Origin: Fidelibacterota bacterium
GTDB taxonomy: Bacteria; Marinisomatota; Marinisomatia; Marinisomatales; UBA8229
DNA length: 10,059 bases
Assembly: GCA_002686675.1 (NCBI GenBank)
Contig: NYYF01000065.1
Span: forward strand, 1 to 10,059
Direction of reading: 5' to 3'
The notes under the pieces were generated by a model that was not told the DNA's origin, did no database searches, and worked only from the letters and a program-made list of their open reading frames with translations. This document shows, one piece after another, positions 8,010-10,059 of this stretch. A program made the translations under genes and the position numbers. The number at the start of each line of letters is the position of its first letter. Position 1 is the first letter of the stretch.

Positions 8010-8497
8010 ATGAAATACCTTAAGTTAACAATAGTCAGTGTCCTTTGCGTGGGTATGGCTACTGCCCAGTTTACAAAAGGGACCAAATCCGTAGCGGTGG
8101 ATTCACGTATGCTAAGATGTCCTATGATGGAGAAGATGCAGGATCATTGATGACCATTAACCCTGAAGTCAGCTATTTTGTTGCGGACAAAATAGCGGTG
8201 AGTGTTAATTTCACTATGTCGTCGTATACGCCCCCAGCAGGAGACGGAGAAACAAATACTGGTTTCGGTCTTGGTGGCTACTATTATATAAATAGTAACA
8301 TCTATGCTGGTGCTGCCTATAACTCCTCTACTCCAGAGGGAGGAGAGGCCAGTACTAATCTAAACATTAGAGGTGGATATTTAAATGGGTTGAGTGAAAG
8401 CGTTTTCCTGGATGTTAACGGAAACTATACGATGGGAATGGGTGATAATAAAGCCGGTGGGATCACACTGGGTGTAGGGGTTGTTTCCTTCTTTTAA
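8010..8497 (+). pseudogene. Small outer-membrane beta-barrel protein gene, frameshifted near codon 28
   Basis: From ATG 8010 the first frame encodes a clear Sec signal peptide, MKYLKLTIVSVLCVGMATAQ, with the AxA-Q end typical of FCB secreted proteins. It then reads FTKGTKSV and hits a TGA after about 46 codons. The remainder of the protein, GGFTYAKMSYDGEDAG and on to the end, is in the frame one base back. The two frames join naturally if one base is missing at about 8094-8095 (V28 then Gly-Gly-Gly-Phe), giving about 162 residues. The downstream part is a run of short strands with alternating aromatics (LGGYYYINSNIYAGAAYNS, LDVNGNYTMGMG) ending ITLGVGVVSFF, so a terminal Phe as in barrel proteins. 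It looks like an OMP_b-brl-type 8-stranded barrel; substrate or role is unknown. Intact promoter, RBS and terminator suggest a sequencing error or a very recent mutation rather than old decay. Confidence 0.75.
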
Positions 8498-8520
8498 TAA
8501 ACTCCCGAAATATGAAAAGA

Positions 8521-8550
8521 AAGGGTGGCAATATGCTGCCCTTTTTTTTT
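8521..8550 (+). terminator. Rho-independent terminator after the barrel gene
   Basis: A nine-pair stem, AAGGGTGGC (8521-8529) with GCTGCCCTT (8535-8543), has two G-U wobbles and a five-base loop AATAT. It is followed by an uninterrupted T run to 8550. It starts 23 nt after the stop codon and closes the transcription unit that begins near 7922. Confidence 0.92.
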
Positions 8551-8680
8551 ATCTATAATGTGCTTTCAATCCAATCCTTAGCTATTATTCTTTCTTTTTT
8601 TCCTATCTCTATATTATAAACGTTTCTAGAATTTCAATGGTTGGTAATTATTAATTCAAACATCCAAAATGTATTATCAT

Positions 8681-8709
8681 TTGTCAGGCCTGTTTTTTGT
8701 ATTTTTATA
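8681..8709 (+). promoter_or_regulatory. Candidate promoter of the PLP-dependent enzyme gene
   Basis: TTGTCA (8681-8686) and TTTATA (8704-8709) with a 17-bp spacer, 19 nt upstream of the ATG at 8729. If used, the mRNA leader would be only about 10-15 nt, consistent with the lack of a Shine-Dalgarno sequence. The rest of the 8551-8728 gap is AT-rich and shows nothing else I can support. Confidence 0.4.
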
Positions 8710-8728
8710 TTTCAAATTCTAGATCATT

Positions 8729-9658
8729 ATGACAACAATCAAAAATGTAGCAAAAAAAATCAAGCCATACATTCATGAAACTCCGATTTTGACATCTACT
8801 CTTTTAAATGAGATTGTCGGTTGCGATATATTTTTTAAATGTGAAAATTTTCAGAAAATGGGCGCATTTAAGATGAGAGGAGCAATGAACGCCATTCTTA
8901 ACTTGTCCGAAGAACAAAAAGATAAGGGTGTTGTAACTCACTCTTCAGGAAATTTTGCTCAGGCCCTTTCTCTTGCTGCAAACAAATTAGGTATAAAAGC
9001 ATATATTGTGATGCCATCATCTGCTCCAAAAGTGAAGATTGATGCTGTCAAGGGATATGGAGGAGAGGTTACTATTTGTCTACCAACTTTGAAAGATAGA
9101 AAAACTAATGCTGAGCGAATATCGATAGAAAATGGTGCTACTTTCATTCATCCCTCTAATGATTTAGATGTTATTAAGGGGCAGGGTACAGCGGCTTTTG
9201 AGTTGTTAGAAAAATATTCAAACCTAGACGCCATTTTCACACCAGTTGGCGGTGGTGGATTAGTTGCTGGAACAATTTTAGCCGTACAGCAAAAATCACC
9301 TAATTGTAAAATATATGGTGGTGAACCAGAAAATGTAGATGATGCTTTTAGATCTTTAAAATCTGGCAGAATTGAAACCAATGAAACTACAGATACCATA
9401 GCAGATGGGTTAAAAACCCAATTAGGTGATATTAACTTTCCAATTATTCAAAATGGGATTGAAGAAATTGTTTTGGTAACCGAGGATCAAATTTTATCTG
9501 CGCTTAAATTGATCTGGTCTCGCTTAAAAATTGTCATTGAACCTTCATCAGCAGTTGCCTTCGCTGCACTCATTAATAAAAGTTCGGATCTGAACTCCAA
9601 AAATATTGGGGTTATACTCTCCGGTGGAAATGTCAATCTTGACAACATAACATTTTAA
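8729..9658 (+). CDS. PLP-dependent serine/threonine dehydratase or serine racemase family enzyme (fold type II)
   Basis: A 309-residue cytoplasmic enzyme made of the catalytic domain only, with no C-terminal ACT regulatory domain, as in catabolic threonine dehydratases and serine racemases rather than biosynthetic IlvA. Seen: IHETPILTSTLLNE (15-28); the PLP lysine motif GAFKMRGA with Lys48; SSGNFAQALSLAA (72-84) binding the cofactor ring; the phosphate-binding glycine loop PVGGGGLVAG (172-181); IEPSSAVAFAAL; and SGGNVNLD (298-305). The usual His after SSGN is Phe here. Likely reactions are deamination of L-Ser/L-Thr to the 2-oxoacid plus ammonia, racemisation of serine, or dehydration of hydroxyaspartate; sequence alone does not separate these. 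The ATG at 8729 is the first start after an in-frame TAG (8720-8722). Its codon use is more AT-rich than the synthetase genes, which may hint at separate ancestry. Confidence 0.88.
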   Translation: MTTIKNVAKKIKPYIHETPILTSTLLNEIVGCDIFFKCENFQKMGAFKMRGAMNAILNLSEEQKDKGVVTHSSGNFAQALSLAANKLGIKAYIVMPSSAPKVKIDAVKGYGGEVTICLPTLKDRKTNAERISIENGATFIHPSNDLDVIKGQGTAAFELLEKYSNLDAIFTPVGGGGLVAGTILAVQQKSPNCKIYGGEPENVDDAFRSLKSGRIETNETTDTIADGLKTQLGDINFPIIQNGIEEIVLVTEDQILSALKLIWSRLKIVIEPSSAVAFAALINKSSDLNSKNIGVILSGGNVNLDNITF

Positions 9659-9672
9659 ATTTAGATATAAAA

Positions 9673-9782
9673 GGTGGCATCCACATACTCTCCCACTCTC
9701 AAAAGGGCAGTACCATCTGTGCAAGTTGGCTTAACTTCTCTATTCGGAATGGTAAAAGGTGTGTCCAATCGCCATAGACACC
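9673..9782 (-). rRNA. rrf: 5S ribosomal RNA, not linked to a 23S gene
   Basis: Read on the minus strand from 9782 to 9673, about 110 nt. The invariant loop B/C region is clear: CCATTCCGAATAGAGAAGTTAAGCC. Helix II pairs GCGATTGG with CCAACTTGC (one bulge). The loop E/helix V signature GATGGTACTGCCC...GTGGGAGAGTA is present. Helix I pairs GGUGUC with GCCACC with one U-C mismatch at the fifth position. It is short compared with the usual 115-120 nt, so ends may be off by a few bases. Sequence further 5' on the minus strand (9783 to the window end) is not 23S rRNA, so this copy stands alone. It converges on the preceding enzyme gene with only about 14 bp between. Confidence 0.93.
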
Positions 9783-9795
9783 AAAATTTTCCGTT

Positions 9796-9824
9796 CTTAT
9801 ATGTGTATTAGCAATATTTTGTCA
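9796..9824 (-). promoter_or_regulatory. Candidate independent promoter of the 5S rRNA gene
   Basis: On the minus strand, TGACAA (9824-9819) and TATAAG (9801-9796) lie 17 bp apart, and the -10 box ends 13 nt before the mature 5S start. That leaves room for a short processed 5' leader. The arrangement fits a 5S gene transcribed on its own rather than from a 16S-23S-5S operon. It is read by eye in AT-rich DNA, so moderate confidence only. Confidence 0.45.
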
Positions 9825-9859
9825 TTGGCATCAACGTCCTTAAGCCATTGACTGTTTTT

Positions 9860-9905
9860 GTAATCAGGAAGTGATATCAGATGCTTGATTACTGTATGAT
9901 CTGAT
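9860..9905. repeat. Two interleaved 7-bp inverted repeats
   Basis: GTAATCA (9860-9866) is the exact reverse complement of TGATTAC (9886-9892), and ATCAGAT (9876-9882) is the exact reverse complement of ATCTGAT (9899-9905). The arms alternate in the order A, B, A', B', so both stems together would form a pseudoknot-like fold if transcribed, or two overlapping dyads if read by proteins. The element lies between the divergent 5S and symporter genes. Confidence 0.5.
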
Positions 9906-9979
9906 TTCTTTCGGCCTTTTTTTATTTCCACAATTTGCAGTACCTTTAACCAATATATTACTCTAAATAAAGAATATTC

Positions 9980-10059
9980 ATGTTTAAACTGAAACTTCAT
10001 TGGCAAATCCTCATTGGCATTGTGTTTGGTATCGCCTTAGGTGGTGCATGGCCCGAAGC
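9980..10059 (+). CDS. Dicarboxylate/amino-acid:cation symporter, N-terminal fragment (runs off window)
   Basis: From ATG 9980 the frame stays open to the window end (26 codons plus two bases). It reads MFKLKLHWQILIGIVFGIAL and then GGAWPEA. A short basic N-terminus with LHWQILIG leading into the first helix is the typical beginning of DAACS-family transporters (GltP/DctA type), which take up glutamate, aspartate or C4-dicarboxylates with Na+ or H+ across the inner membrane. Only the first helix is visible, so substrate cannot be judged. The upstream Shine-Dalgarno match is weak (AAAGAA near 9969-9974). Confidence 0.7.
   Translation, partial: MFKLKLHWQILIGIVFGIALGGAWPE

Noticed and set aside
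8070..8095. Programmed -1 ribosomal frameshift as explanation for the broken barrel gene (ACAAAAGGGACC stretch).
   Set aside because: The in-phase heptamer A AAA GGG does not allow A-site re-pairing as in X XXY YYZ sites, and the protein joins best further downstream at 8094.
8045..8497. A 150-codon protein starting at ATG 8045.
   Set aside because: Its first 15 or so residues are out-of-frame reading of the signal peptide region and lack any export signal or RBS. The real start is 8010, with a frameshift near 8094.
9797..10006. Minus-strand open frame of up to 69 codons (TTG start at 10006, or ATG at 10000 with a GAGGA about 7 nt upstream).
   Set aside because: It overlaps the start of the symporter gene by more than 20 nt on the opposite strand, its Shine-Dalgarno match is explained by symporter codons, and its 3' end runs into the candidate 5S promoter. 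No recognisable domain.

Overview
The window is mainly a housekeeping segment of a Gram-negative bacterium. The LptD-type outer-membrane barrel, the AxA-Q signal-peptide end on a small outer-membrane protein, single-chain glycyl-tRNA synthetase, and a 5S rRNA of the CCGAA-AGAGAAGUUAAGCC type point to the Fibrobacterota-Chlorobiota-Bacteroidota (FCB) group. Candidatus Marinimicrobia (SAR406) is my best guess, from remembered similarity only. The DNA is AT-rich, and the right-hand third is visibly more so than the synthetase/topoisomerase block.

Layout. Positions 1-990 hold the 3' end of an LptD-like gene (LPS assembly barrel). A run of same-strand genes follows: a zinc-ribbon/DUF2007 protein (1093-1422), hisS (1428-2696, GTG start 5 nt after the previous stop), topA (2780-5293), glyQS (5338-6642) and a seven-helix Bax inhibitor-1/YccA-type membrane protein (6708-7457). 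Between 7458 and 8009 there is no intact gene. This stretch holds a minus-strand remnant of an outer-membrane barrel gene (7517-7780) and then a promoter and leader for the next gene. Positions 8010-8497 encode a small secreted beta-barrel protein with an excellent ribosome binding site, but its reading frame is broken near 8094 by what looks like a single missing base. A strong intrinsic terminator follows (8521-8550). Next come a PLP-dependent serine/threonine dehydratase-family enzyme (8729-9658), a solitary 5S rRNA gene on the minus strand (about 9673-9782) with its own candidate promoter and no 23S gene upstream, and the first 26 codons of a dicarboxylate/amino-acid:cation symporter (9980 to the window end).

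Working together. The left two thirds covers envelope biogenesis, aminoacylation of tRNA-His and tRNA-Gly, and DNA supercoiling control; the genes are same-strand and partly close-packed, so at least DUF2007-hisS is probably co-transcribed. The right third is a patchwork of individually transcribed units. I see no mobile element, CRISPR array, toxin-antitoxin pair or defence system, and no convincing undescribed system. The points worth a second look are the orphan 5S gene, the frameshifted barrel gene, the barrel remnant beside it, and two interleaved inverted repeats upstream of the symporter.
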